From positions 3,234 through 34,980 of the forward strand of contig JASCIV010000172.1 of assembly GCA_030374735.1 (NCBI GenBank): a DNA stretch of 31,747 bases, in the 5' to 3' direction. Positions 9,646 through 18,945 of this stretch are shown here, one piece after another (the stretch's first letter is position 1; each line of letters starts with the position of its first letter). The notes under the pieces are model-generated. The model saw only the letters and a list, made by a program, of their open reading frames with translations, did not search any database and was not told the origin of the DNA. The DNA is from Gracilaria caudata (lineage: Eukaryota > Rhodophyta > Florideophyceae > Gracilariales > Gracilariaceae). A program made the position numbers and the translations under genes.

Positions 9646-11001
9646 CTAGTATCCGTCCGCGCCCTCATCATCCATTTCCTCCTCTTCATTGGAGACCTCC
9701 GCGTAGTCCTTCTCCAGCATAGCAAGATTCTCGCGTGCTTCAGAGAACTCACCCTCCTCCATACCCTCTCCAACAAACCAGTGTACGAATGCTCTCTTAG
9801 CGAACATAAGATCGAACTTAGCGTTGATCCGAGCAAACACTTCAGCAATAGCCGTAGAATTGGCAATAGAGCAAACGGACCTCTTAGATTCGGCCAGGTC
9901 GTCGTTTGGCACAAGAGTGGGCGGCTGCGAGTTGATACCAATCTTCATACCAGTTGGCGACCACTCCACAAATTGAATGGAACGCTTCGTCTTGATGGAA
10001 GCAACAGCAGCATTCACATCTCTCGGGAAGATGTCCTTGCCACGGTAGTTGAGAGAAACGGCGATGTAGCGACCAGAGCGAGGATCGCATTTGGCAAACG
10101 CCGCATTCGGCTCGAATACAGCCGATGTGATCTCAGCCACGCTAGATTCTTCATGATGAGCCTTCTCCTTGGCGACGATAGGCGCATAAGCAGAAAGCAT
10201 GAAGTGAATACGAGGATACGGCACCAAGTTGGTCTGGAACTCATTAATGTCCACGTTAAGTGCACCATCGAAACGCAGCGAGGCAGTTAGAGACGAAACC
10301 ACCTGGGCGATTAGACGGTTGAGGTTGGAATAAGTAGGGCGAGCAATGCTCAAAGAACGACGGCAGATGTCATAAATGGCTTCATTGTCGAGAACCACTC
10401 CCACATCCAGATGCTCAAGCAAAGCGTGGGTAGCCAGCACAGAGTTGTACGGCTCGACAACTGAAGTAGATACCTGCGGAGAGGGGTACACCGTGAATCC
10501 GAGCTTAGACTTTTTGCCATAGTCGCAAGAAATGCGATCAAGGAGTAGGGACCCGAGGCCCGATCCAGTACCGCCACCTACAGATGAGAAAACGAGGAAT
10601 CCCTGAAGGCCGGAACAGTTATCGGCTAGTTTGCGAATGCGGTCGAGGGCGGTGTCTACAATTTCCTTTCCGGTGGTGTAATGGCCACGAGCGTAGTTGT
10701 TGGCGGCATCCTCTTTGCCGGTGATGAGCTGCTCCGGATGATATAGTCTGCGGTACTCACCGTGACGCACTTCGTCAATGACGGTGGGTTCAAGGTCGAG
10801 GAACACAGCACGTGGAATATGCTTGCCACCAGAGGTCTCAGAGAAGAAAGTGGAGAAAGAATCGCTGCCTTTATTCTTCTGCTTTTCGGAAGAGATGGTT
10901 CCTTCCGGAGTGATTCCATGCTCCATGCAATACAGCTCCCAGCAGGAATTCGCGACCTGGACGCCAGCTTGACCGATGTGAAGAGAAATGATCTCACGCA
11001 T
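9646..11001 (-). CDS. Alpha-tubulin
   Basis: Alpha-tubulin pairs with beta-tubulin as the GTP-binding heterodimer of microtubules. The 451-residue length matches the family. Visible are the N-terminal MREIISLHIGQAGVQ, the GTP-binding tubulin signature GGGTGSG near residue 143, and DINEFQTNLVPYPR with the alpha-specific catalytic glutamate near 254 that drives hydrolysis on the partner beta subunit. The longer alpha-type S9-S10 loop (PPTLVPNDDLAES) and the acidic C-terminal tail ending in tyrosine (GADGY) are also present; the tail end is the detyrosination site. Lys40, the lumenal acetylation site, is present but its neighbours (SEKQKN) are unusual. The protein is divergent, with VGGGTGSGLG where most have FGGGTGSGF. 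No introns. It is divergent to TRAPPC13 across an 822-bp spacer with a pyrimidine-rich leader. Confidence 0.97.
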   Translation of the reverse strand: MREIISLHIGQAGVQVANSCWELYCMEHGITPEGTISSEKQKNKGSDSFSTFFSETSGGKHIPRAVFLDLEPTVIDEVRHGEYRRLYHPEQLITGKEDAANNYARGHYTTGKEIVDTALDRIRKLADNCSGLQGFLVFSSVGGGTGSGLGSLLLDRISCDYGKKSKLGFTVYPSPQVSTSVVEPYNSVLATHALLEHLDVGVVLDNEAIYDICRRSLSIARPTYSNLNRLIAQVVSSLTASLRFDGALNVDINEFQTNLVPYPRIHFMLSAYAPIVAKEKAHHEESSVAEITSAVFEPNAAFAKCDPRSGRYIAVSLNYRGKDIFPRDVNAAVASIKTKRSIQFVEWSPTGMKIGINSQPPTLVPNDDLAESKRSVCSIANSTAIAEVFARINAKFDLMFAKRAFVHWFVGEGMEEGEFSEARENLAMLEKDYAEVSNEEEEMDDEGADGY

Positions 11002-11823
11002 TGTGGGTTTGGGGGATGAAAACTAGAGTTGGAAAGTGGGGTGCGGGTTGTGATCGGGAAGGAGTTCAACAAGAAATGCTTCAAGGAGCACTCGTCAAAC
11101 TTCGAACCGTGTTGGTGGTGGAGGCGGGAGAGGGGCGGGCGAGAGCTGGCTGGCAGTCGGCGTTGCCGCGCTTTGTACGACCCTCCAGGAGCAACACAGA
11201 ACGGGTAGTGCGCCAAAACGCTGGATTTAGGGTTAAGCCAATTCAAAAGTTTGGAAAAATTCTCCAGCAACAACACGTGTTGGGCGGCCCATTTAAACAA
11301 CAGGCCCAACTTGGTTGAACATTGGATGGGATTTTAGCAACCACAGACTTCTGTGATTTGAAATCCCAACCAATGTTCAAAATCCAAGATGGAGCGCAAG
11401 ACTTGTGATCTAATTAGCTTCGGCTGTTCATGAATTAGATTTTGGATGCAGATCGCTATCTAGATGCCGCAGCTGGTAGCAGCCGCAAAGTGCTCTGCAA
11501 GCACCATGTGGTGGCCAACTTGTATTTGTCGTCGTGAGTTCGTTGCGGTCGTGAGTCAGGCTTCGATATTCATTGGCGACAACAAGTAGTGGGTGGAAGA
11601 AGCGCTGCAATGTCTTTGCTTCTGTGCCAAAGCGGTATCAATCGACAACAGCCAACGATTTTCCGAAGTGAACAGCTACAGAAGTGAACGCATTCGAAAG
11701 CATATCCCGTGACTCGTATACGGTGGTTCCCATATTATTTCGTGCGAGGCAAATTCGTACGCTTTCTTCTGAGTTAGAGCTCTTTCAGAATCCTTCTCAC
11801 TTTTCTAGCTGACCGTTGTCGTG
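11002..11823. other. Divergent spacer between alpha-tubulin and TRAPPC13
   Basis: This 822-bp interval must carry both promoters. I see no TATA box I would defend. The alpha-tubulin leader (minus strand, just above 11001) is pyrimidine-rich. The interval contains the long hairpin at 11310-11388. No gene is supported. Confidence 0.5.
11310..11388. repeat. 79-nt imperfect hairpin (miRNA-precursor-like or MITE-like)
   Basis: Paired segments from outside in: CTTGG (11310-11314) with CCAAG (11384-11388); TTGAACATTGG (11315-11325) with CCAATGTTCAA (11370-11380); GGGATTT (11328-11334) with AAATCCC (11361-11367); and an apical CACAG (11342-11346) with CTGTG (11351-11355) closing a 4-nt loop. Only an AAT bulge, a 2x2 internal loop and one asymmetric loop interrupt about 28 pairs. 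It sits mid-spacer between divergent genes. Function unknown. Confidence 0.7.
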
Positions 11824-13140
11824 ATGCGGGATGTTTCTCCAGCTAGGGCGGGTCCTCACGCATTAACCTTTCGTGTCATGCGACTCACTGTTCCTTTGCC
11901 CACACGAACAAACGCGTTACCGTTCACAGCAATTAATACTCCATCAGATGTATTTGAAAATGCACCCAAATGGGAGGCTGAAGGTGCTCCGTGTGGGATT
12001 GGAGCTCTTACGGTTCTACCATCTTCCTTTGGTTCCATATATGCATACGAAACCTTTCGTTCATTTGTTTCTGTATTCAATCGCTCCCCAGACACAGTTG
12101 ATGCCGTAGTAGTCAACATAATGATGCAAACAGCCTCACAGAAGCGAATATCACTATATGAAAATCCGAAGCCACACGTCCTCAGATCGCGCAAGACTAT
12201 AAACAATGTGGTCAGCATCACTTTGGCAGAATTGGGGGTTCACGTCCTAGTTTGTACAGCCTCCTACCGCGACAACGGACAAACAAGGTCGCTACGTCAA
12301 TTCTTTCGATTCAATGTTCTTCCTCCTCTGGAGCCCACAGTGAGCGTGGCACCTTTGTACCGACGTCTGGACGCAGTGCACATCGCTTCGCCGCCCGTAA
12401 CATCTGCCAATTTCCTACATTATCTCGTTGACTTACGTCTTTTGAACGCTATCCCAATGCCTCTCTATGCTGTTAAGGCGGTTTTTGAACCAAAGCCACC
12501 ATATTGTGTGCGACCGTTGAAAAGGAACGATGAGCAACGTTTGCAAACTCTGGACTACATGCTGAAGCATGGCCGTCGAGCAATTATTGGAGCCGGTGAT
12601 GTCACGACATTCTTGTTCCATGTTTATAGAAAGCTTCCCACACTAGTGTCCTCAAGTTTTTGGGATGGTTCCGAAGTACAAGCTCCAAAACATGAATCCA
12701 TTCCAGAAGACTCGGCGAAGCAAATGGGGAGAATAACAATTTACTGGCGTTCCGCAGCGGGTGAAAATGCAGAAATGGAACAAGATGTTGTGCTGACTGA
12801 TGTCCAAGACAAGCAACCAGATATAGAGGTCGGAGTTTGTGCAGTACCGCAAGATATTCATGTTCACCAACCTTTTGTTGTGAGATGCGCGGCACGTAAC
12901 AATACAGAAGTTGAGAAGCGTTTATATTTACAGATTCGCCGAGATTTAGTTGGTGATATCGTTCCTGTGGGCGTTAGTGGAGTTTCGCTTGGTGAAGTAC
13001 CCCCTGGCCGAATTGTCAGATGTGGAATTACCATGATAGCTCTTGTCCGAGGCCAACACACGCTCACTGGCATACGAGTTGTAGACATTGATTCCAAAGT
13101 CAGTTACAAGGCAGACGCCCCCTCCATAACAGTTTTGTAA
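11824..13140 (+). CDS. TRAPPC13: TRAPP complex subunit 13
   Basis: TRAPPC13 is an accessory subunit of a TRAPP complex, the exchange factor for Rab1/Rab11-type GTPases at the Golgi and in autophagy. The predicted 438 residues compare with 417 in human. Family landmarks are HALTFRVMRLTVP at the start, a GALTVLPSSFGSIYAYETFRSFVSVFN stretch matching the family's LPQNFGNIFLGETF region, ELGVHVLVCTASYRD, and RKFF/QFFRFNVLPPLEP-like sequence. Beta-sandwich-rich regions follow to the C-terminus (VPPGRIVRCGITMIALVRGQHTL). The start chosen is the ATG at 11824, directly after an in-frame GTG at 11821. There are no introns. It ends 93 bp from the end of the convergent membrane-protein gene. Confidence 0.9.
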   Translation: MRDVSPARAGPHALTFRVMRLTVPLPTRTNALPFTAINTPSDVFENAPKWEAEGAPCGIGALTVLPSSFGSIYAYETFRSFVSVFNRSPDTVDAVVVNIMMQTASQKRISLYENPKPHVLRSRKTINNVVSITLAELGVHVLVCTASYRDNGQTRSLRQFFRFNVLPPLEPTVSVAPLYRRLDAVHIASPPVTSANFLHYLVDLRLLNAIPMPLYAVKAVFEPKPPYCVRPLKRNDEQRLQTLDYMLKHGRRAIIGAGDVTTFLFHVYRKLPTLVSSSFWDGSEVQAPKHESIPEDSAKQMGRITIYWRSAAGENAEMEQDVVLTDVQDKQPDIEVGVCAVPQDIHVHQPFVVRCAARNNTEVEKRLYLQIRRDLVGDIVPVGVSGVSLGEVPPGRIVRCGITMIALVRGQHTLTGIRVVDIDSKVSYKADAPSITVL

Positions 13141-13233
13141 CCACAATTTGAGGTCACTTTGAGTTCGGTCCTGTTTCGATACCCAACGAGTGGACAGCGG
13201 GGAGAAACATACCGACAAGAACGTAGGTAAGCA

Positions 13234-13917
13234 TTATCTTCGCAATCTGGCGAATAACGAGTCTAACGCTAATGCTTTTGCAACCCGTATGGCCCACAGG
13301 GATCCATACCCGTAGTCCAGCAGCAGAATAGCACCATACATTACAGCAAAAAGTGCCGTGAGCAAAACCAAGACCTGCATAAGAGAAATAACAACATCGA
13401 AGTTAGAACCTGGAACTTGAGATTGAATAAGGTAACAACGTACATAGAGAGCAACACCTATTCTTGAGAAGTCATGGTAAACAAAAAACACCAATTTGAT
13501 GACATCGCCTGTAAACATGAGCCAGCAGAAAATACGGAAGTATTTTGAGTTGATACCGTCTCTACCACACTGATACAAAGCTAGAGTCACAGTCCAGTGC
13601 GCCCAGTTGTTAGGGAATACAAATATCATGGAGATGATCTCGCGATAGACCAAACGATCAATAATGGCAAGAAGTAACAGTATGGAAGCAGTCAACATAA
13701 CCGCGAGCTGAATAGCCGCAGGAGGCGAGAAGATGGGCATTTGTTCAGGTGTTTGGTTCCGTATATATGGAACTGCAATCCACGCAGCCACCTTGACAAA
13801 AGTTTCCAACCATCCAAGCATCGGCCATCGGTTCAACCACCACCCATTTGAAGAAAAGACGGAATACTTCTTCGCGGGGCGGTATTCTGGAATAAATTCT
13901 GAAGGAAAGAAGACCAT
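13234..13917 (-). CDS. Four-helix membrane protein of unknown family
   Basis: I do not recognise the family. The 227-residue product starts at the ATG at 13917-13915. Probable membrane segments are residues 35-52, 67-87, 126-147 and 174-200. The N-terminus is hydrophilic with Tyr/Pro (EYRPAKKYSVFSSNGWW), a conserved-looking block before helix 1 (RWPMLGWLETFVK), and FPNNWAHWTVTLALYQ between helices 2 and 3. A short basic C-terminal tail follows (LFARLRR). No signal peptide or catalytic motif is evident. The even spread of polar residues flanking well-formed helices makes this a real gene rather than a chance frame. It converges on TRAPPC13, 93 bp away, so the two 3' UTRs probably overlap. Confidence 0.8.
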   Translation of the reverse strand: MVFFPSEFIPEYRPAKKYSVFSSNGWWLNRWPMLGWLETFVKVAAWIAVPYIRNQTPEQMPIFSPPAAIQLAVMLTASILLLLAIIDRLVYREIISMIFVFPNNWAHWTVTLALYQCGRDGINSKYFRIFCWLMFTGDVIKLVFFVYHDFSRIGVALYVRCYLIQSQVPGSNFDVVISLMQVLVLLTALFAVMYGAILLLDYGYGSLWAIRVAKALALDSLFARLRR

Positions 13918-14775
13918 GGTTCTCGTTCACTGCTTCCACAGCGCCAAGGCAATCGTGATACACAGATGAAACCAGCAACAAGTATTACGGGCAACCTTTG
14001 TAACACAAAGTCCGTTCTCGACGTTCGCTTGCTTATTTGGAGTCGCCGCTTAAGAGTTCGTTATTGCGATATGTGAATGAGCAGAAAGGCGAACCACATT
14101 CGGATTACTCTCGATCACATGCTGCGAACGTACAAAGGTATCGCTAGCAGTCGAGGAGACCAACGAAGCAGAGATCACCGGCAGTGCCATCGCACAGCTG
14201 CTTTTTCAAACTGCCGTGGTTCGCCCAGATCGAACTTCAAAATCTTGATTCCGCGCAAAATGATTGGTGTGATCCTTCCTTGCTTTTTGGCGGGAATGTG
14301 TTGATTACCCAAATCTCGTGGAGGAGCTTCTCGACGCGCTCGGTACAGGTACAGTACCTTCACAGAAGCGTATCCACTACCCTGTACAGGGTAAGAGGGC
14401 TACTGCGGACGTACTTTGGCGGAATTGAAATGCGTCAAAACCCATCGTAGGTAAAGTTGACGATGGAACTGCTGTCAAAACCTGGCAGTTCAGTCGTTCT
14501 GTAATCATATGATATGTGAATAAGTTTCGGACAATATCTGTTCAAGAACGACACCTTTAATTCTTAAAAGCGCGGAAAAGGGCCTTGGTACGAAATCCTT
14601 AGGATACTTAATCAGTGCGCGATGAGACATGTCCGGCTACCATCCAGAACGTTTGCATCTTCTACAAACATTACACAATGTGCGGGTGTTGACATGATAC
14701 AGAGCTGTACTAAAGCTGTTATTCTCCTCAACAGGCCGTAATTCCAACACCTCCTTGACAAAGAACTTGTCTTGA
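13918..14775. other. Spacer between membrane-protein gene and MPP10
   Basis: No gene is supported. It holds a perfect 16-bp palindrome (TACCCTGTACAGGGTA, 14378-14393) next to a GTACAGGTACAGTAC run at 14343-14357, and a 7-bp stem hairpin (GAACTGC 14466-14472 / GCAGTTC 14485-14491). The promoter of the membrane protein and the 3' UTR of MPP10 must lie here. Confidence 0.45.
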
Positions 14776-17700
14776 TTACAGTCGGAAGTGCGATGCAGAT
14801 TTCCTGCGCTGAGATCGAGAGGTATTCATACCAGGATTTGTGACGACTCCAAAGCGTTTGATAAGGTTCTTTGTTGATGATCGCCCGGCAAGTTTAGGAT
14901 CGCTCTCTGCAAGTCTTGGTTTCTTTCCGCGGCGAATCAAAGCTGCCTCAGCTCTTCTTTTCTCTGCCAGCACCGGATCGGCCTGAGCCGAAGCTTCTTT
15001 TCTTGATGCATCGGCTGCTTGCGTTTTGCGCCTTTTAGACTTTCTTTGGCGTCGAGCTGCACGTCTCTCCTCCTTGTCTAGTTCTTTTTCGCCAACAAGA
15101 TCTTTCTTGTCAACAGAGTACACTTCCTTGGGTGCCAAAAGATTAGCGGAACTTACTCCTTCCGGAATGGCCTCTTCAGAAACTACAGCCCTGACATTAG
15201 TCTTCACAGTCACATCAGCCTTTGCATCATCCGGAATTGGTGTGTAATGGAGATTAGAAAGAGCATCAAGTTTCTTCGACAGTTTCTCAAAGAGCCTGTT
15301 CACTTCCCTCTGCTGTTCCCCTAAAGGTTCATCGAGCTCCTTTTGCACCGCCTGGGATGAGAGCATCTCCTTGTCTTTCTTCTCTCGCTCTTCCTTGAAT
15401 TCTTTCGCATACATTTCAGCTAATCCTTCAGTAGGCTTCTCTTGGGAAATTTCGGGAAGTTCTTCACGACTTTTCTTCGACTTTTTGGCAATGTATTCTT
15501 CCGGAAGTCGCATCACAACATCGTCAAACAAACCATCTACAATTCTCTGCTTGATCACCTCTTCTATGGATTCATTGATTTCATTGCTCAAGAAAGCCTT
15601 GGGCTTCACTGCTATGTCATGTTGCATCTCAGTATCTAGCAAACTGTCCTTAGGTCGCGCAAAGGCAGAGACTTCACCCCTTAGTTCCCATGACTTCTTA
15701 GCTACGCTTGCTTCTTCCAAAACCTTAATTCTCTTCGTCGACCTGGCTCGCATCCTTTGTAATGGGGTAAGTTCCGCGTTGCCTGCATTATCCTCCGCCA
15801 TTGCATCGGATTCTCCTGCGGTGCTATCTGCTATCTCCCCTTCGTTGCCGCGATCTTCTTGATGACTAGCTGATTCACTTAACTCGTCGTCATCAAGAAG
15901 TCGCAACATCTTGACCACTCCCTTGTCGCTGCCGGAAACCTTTGTCGGAGGGTCGAAGAAATCTGAATACAAATACCGCCCTAACTTGTCTTCAACCTCG
16001 ATTTCTTCTACTTCATCTTCGCTATCATCCGACATCGCTTCGGGATCCCGATCGTCGTCCGAAGCCACAAGTTTTCCAGAAAGTGCAAGCTCTTCAGCCT
16101 CATCCGCAAAGCGGTCCATATCAACAATACTGAAGAAACCATCTTCGAGGCGACGGCGTTTCTTTTTCGTCTTCACTTCCTTGTCTCCAATATTTTCACC
16201 TACCCCACGTTCTTCCTTACGTTTAGCAGATCTTGATGGTGGAAGGGTTTCTGCAAATTGAACTGTCTTGCGTTGTCCTCTTTCTTCCTCTGGCTCTTTC
16301 TCTTTCTGTAATACAACTTGTCCTTCATCGTTCTCCCCTATTTCAACCCCTCGCGAATCCTTCTTACCAACTTGCTTTTTCCCTTTTGTTGTCAGTTCAA
16401 GCTCACGACATTCAGATCCTGAATCGGCATCGTTCATCATAACCCTTCTTAACGCCCTATCGGCATCTTTGTTTTGCTTTCCTGCTGCGTTCACCTTTCG
16501 TCTCAAATATGATAGCAATGGTTTGTTGCGAAGTTCCAGTTCTTCCCATACTTGATCACTGTCAAAATGATCCCCGACTTCGATCTGGGCAAGAGGTCCC
16601 ATCGGAGGAAGGAGTTTTCGTCGTTTTGGGATGAACTGATATCGAGCATCACTTCCAAACTCAAGTTTTGTTTGCTGCGCGTAGTGTTGCGAAAGAAGCT
16701 TTCTGCACATTTTGCTTGTTTGCATATCACGGTGGAAGAACACCGATATGTTTCGCTCATCTACTTTCAAAATGTCATCCACAGATGACACTTTGAAAGC
16801 GTTTTCCTTTCTTATGACACGAAGTGGATCACTTAAATCTTTTTCTCTCAAAGAGTCTCCCGAAATTGCTGACTCCTTGACCGTTGAACTGTCTTTGTTA
16901 AGCACCTGCTCGTCAGTAATACTTGTGTCCATTTTCTTCAAAGTATCCTTTGCTCGCTTTTCATTTTTTCTGTCATGAAGGATTGGGGCAGTGTTATTTT
17001 CAGTCCCATCTTCTGGACTCTCCGAATTCTGTTCTCCCTGTTGTGAATCTTCACAAGCTTGCTCGGTCCTGACTTCTGGTCTGAGCCGTTCTGGCACACC
17101 ATTTGCGTGATGTCCTTCCTTTAAAGGTACTGCATTTTGTTCTCGACGCGATCTGCTAGCTTCAGGCATAGTTCCATTACCCTCAACTGGCTTCTCAGAG
17201 CCATTTTGAGGAGTGCCAACCGATGCATCTGCTCGTTCCACGATCTCGAAAGCTTTTTTCGGAAGCTCAGCATCGCATTGGCTGGGTGCGTCATCCTCCG
17301 CTACAAGGTTTGTGATTACCTTCGAAGCAGCTTTGTTAGCTTTCCCAGGAGGACTTGATTGATTGGGACTATTGCCAATAGAATGAGCGCTGGGATGTGT
17401 CATTTTCTTGTCTTCTTCGTTCATATCAGACTGTTGTGTACTTCTTGGCTGCCTTATCTGAGAGTCATCAGTTGCTTCTTCTGAGCCTTCCACTAACTGA
17501 GGTGGTGGAGGCGGTTCGTCATCTTCAACAGGAATGGCACGCACTTCATCATGTTTAAAACCATCAAAATCAGCAGGAAACGAGGGAATCGCTAACGATA
17601 TCTCAGGTCTTGGTGCAAGTGAAGGCCTATCGTCATCACCTGTGGTGATTTTTGGTCGCTCTCCTGGCGTCTGCGCATTAACGTAAGTTACAAGTTCTGC

Positions 17701-18945
17701 CTGAACGCTGTGTTTGGATATTGGGCGCCCAGCTTCTGCTTCCCTGTACTCAAGTTTCGACTCTCCTAGAGTTCCGTTGCCTTCGGGGTCTGTTATGAGG
17801 GGCTTGTTTGACTTAAACCCTGCAATGGACACTTGCTTCTCGTCAGACTCTATCCTCGAAGTCACGTCGCAGTGGAACGCAGGGCTCTGGGCCTTAGATC
17901 GAATTGGTTCCGTGGCTTGTATCTGCTGTTCTGCGCGTCGATCCACATGTTCCAGGTCGATCGAACCCCTGGGAACAATGGGCTTCGCAGTTGATAGAAC
18001 ATCTTCGTTCCCTTCCGACTCATTCCTTGGACATTGAGTAGTCGAAGAACTGGGATTATTTTGGGGATCAGGAGTAAGTAGCAGCTGTGGTCTGACATCA
18101 GATGTAACGGATTGCACAACTCGCTGAGAGCGAGATCTCTTTGTAGCGGTCCCCGAAGAAAGCCTTGACAAGCGTTCTTCTTCAGTTTCAGGGATAGAAT
18201 TCTTTGCACCGAAAGCATGGGTTCTTCTTGCAACTGTGCGGATCCTTCGCGATGGAGCTGAAACACCATCTGAAAGAATCTCAAAGGTCTGATTCCGTGG
18301 ACCAGGAGCATCCTTCGCCGCGGGTGTTTTGCTCCTCAAATCATGACTATTATCTTCAGTTGAATGAGGATGCACGACAGAAGCACCCACGCCAGATGAA
18401 GCAAAACTCTCCTCGGCCTCCTTGCGAGCTCTCGAGCGCGTTCGCGGCGTCTGCGCTGGTGACGGCGGGTGATTAGTGGCGCGTGACCCACCCTTTTGTT
18501 TGGGAGGCGCTTGAGAAGACGCATCGTTTGAGACACTCTCAGACGTCTGATTCTTTCTGGTCGTAACAACCTTCTTCGCAGGAGTTTTGCTCCGCAAATC
18601 GTGACTATCTTCTTCAGAGATCTTAGGATGCGGCGTAGAGACGCGTACTTCAGATGAAGCGATACTCTCCTCAGCTTCCTTGCGTGTCCTCGAGCGTGTT
18701 CGCGGCGTCCGTGCCACTTTCTGAGGGGTTTTTGTGGAGCGGGAACGACCTTTTGGAGTGACCGGCGCCTGAACGGAGGAGAAGCTATCCTCACAGGCAG
18801 TCTGGGAACGCGTGCGAGATTTCAGGTCTTGAGACGGGGGGCCGCCTTCGGATGCAACTCGCGTTCGAGAGCGGGGGCGAACGGGCTGGGAGGAGGTGCC
18901 GCTGTCCTCTTCAGCCGCTCGGCGTGAGGCTCGCGTCTCAACCAT
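14776..18945 (-). CDS. MPP10: U3 snoRNP protein Mpp10 with a ~700-residue N-terminal extension
   Basis: Mpp10 is a subunit of the U3 snoRNP in the nucleolar small-subunit processome and is needed for cleavages A0-A2 of pre-rRNA. The family part occupies the C-terminal half: FDSDQVWEELELRNKPLL near residue 795, RLEDGFFSIVDMDRFADEAEELALSG near 930, YLYSDFFDPP near 990, and the conserved core from LQRMRARSTKRIKVLEE through SWELRGEVSAFARPKDSLLD and a RIVDGLFDDVVMRLPEEY-like stretch. The C-terminus is Lys/Arg-rich. Yeast Mpp10 has 593 residues and human 681; this one has 1389. The first ~700 residues are Ser/Thr/Glu-rich, apparently disordered, and contain a tandem 86-residue duplication. The start is ATG at 18945-18943. 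No introns. It is divergent to GCN5. Confidence 0.92.
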   Translation of the reverse strand: MVETRASRRAAEEDSGTSSQPVRPRSRTRVASEGGPPSQDLKSRTRSQTACEDSFSSVQAPVTPKGRSRSTKTPQKVARTPRTRSRTRKEAEESIASSEVRVSTPHPKISEEDSHDLRSKTPAKKVVTTRKNQTSESVSNDASSQAPPKQKGGSRATNHPPSPAQTPRTRSRARKEAEESFASSGVGASVVHPHSTEDNSHDLRSKTPAAKDAPGPRNQTFEILSDGVSAPSRRIRTVARRTHAFGAKNSIPETEEERLSRLSSGTATKRSRSQRVVQSVTSDVRPQLLLTPDPQNNPSSSTTQCPRNESEGNEDVLSTAKPIVPRGSIDLEHVDRRAEQQIQATEPIRSKAQSPAFHCDVTSRIESDEKQVSIAGFKSNKPLITDPEGNGTLGESKLEYREAEAGRPISKHSVQAELVTYVNAQTPGERPKITTGDDDRPSLAPRPEISLAIPSFPADFDGFKHDEVRAIPVEDDEPPPPPQLVEGSEEATDDSQIRQPRSTQQSDMNEEDKKMTHPSAHSIGNSPNQSSPPGKANKAASKVITNLVAEDDAPSQCDAELPKKAFEIVERADASVGTPQNGSEKPVEGNGTMPEASRSRREQNAVPLKEGHHANGVPERLRPEVRTEQACEDSQQGEQNSESPEDGTENNTAPILHDRKNEKRAKDTLKKMDTSITDEQVLNKDSSTVKESAISGDSLREKDLSDPLRVIRKENAFKVSSVDDILKVDERNISVFFHRDMQTSKMCRKLLSQHYAQQTKLEFGSDARYQFIPKRRKLLPPMGPLAQIEVGDHFDSDQVWEELELRNKPLLSYLRRKVNAAGKQNKDADRALRRVMMNDADSGSECRELELTTKGKKQVGKKDSRGVEIGENDEGQVVLQKEKEPEEERGQRKTVQFAETLPPSRSAKRKEERGVGENIGDKEVKTKKKRRRLEDGFFSIVDMDRFADEAEELALSGKLVASDDDRDPEAMSDDSEDEVEEIEVEDKLGRYLYSDFFDPPTKVSGSDKGVVKMLRLLDDDELSESASHQEDRGNEGEIADSTAGESDAMAEDNAGNAELTPLQRMRARSTKRIKVLEEASVAKKSWELRGEVSAFARPKDSLLDTEMQHDIAVKPKAFLSNEINESIEEVIKQRIVDGLFDDVVMRLPEEYIAKKSKKSREELPEISQEKPTEGLAEMYAKEFKEEREKKDKEMLSSQAVQKELDEPLGEQQREVNRLFEKLSKKLDALSNLHYTPIPDDAKADVTVKTNVRAVVSEEAIPEGVSSANLLAPKEVYSVDKKDLVGEKELDKEERRAARRQRKSKRRKTQAADASRKEASAQADPVLAEKRRAEAALIRRGKKPRLAESDPKLAGRSSTKNLIKRFGVVTNPGMNTSRSQRRKSASHFRL
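18235..18750 (-). repeat. Two tandem 258-bp units inside the MPP10 extension
   Basis: Residues about 66-151 and 152-237 of the Mpp10 product are a tandem duplication with an 86-residue period. TPRTRSR lies at 80-86 and 166-172, RKEAEES follows each, and HDLRSKTPA lies at 115-123 and 201-209. The DNA still aligns (for example the TTTTGCTCC-CAAATC-TGACTAT blocks near 18325 and 18590), so the duplication is moderately old but not saturated. Confidence 0.85.

Noticed and set aside
9646..11001. Gamma-tubulin as the identity of this tubulin
   Set aside because: MREIISLHIGQAGVQ, the longer S9-S10 loop, the catalytic-glutamate helix and the acidic tail ending in Tyr are all alpha-type.
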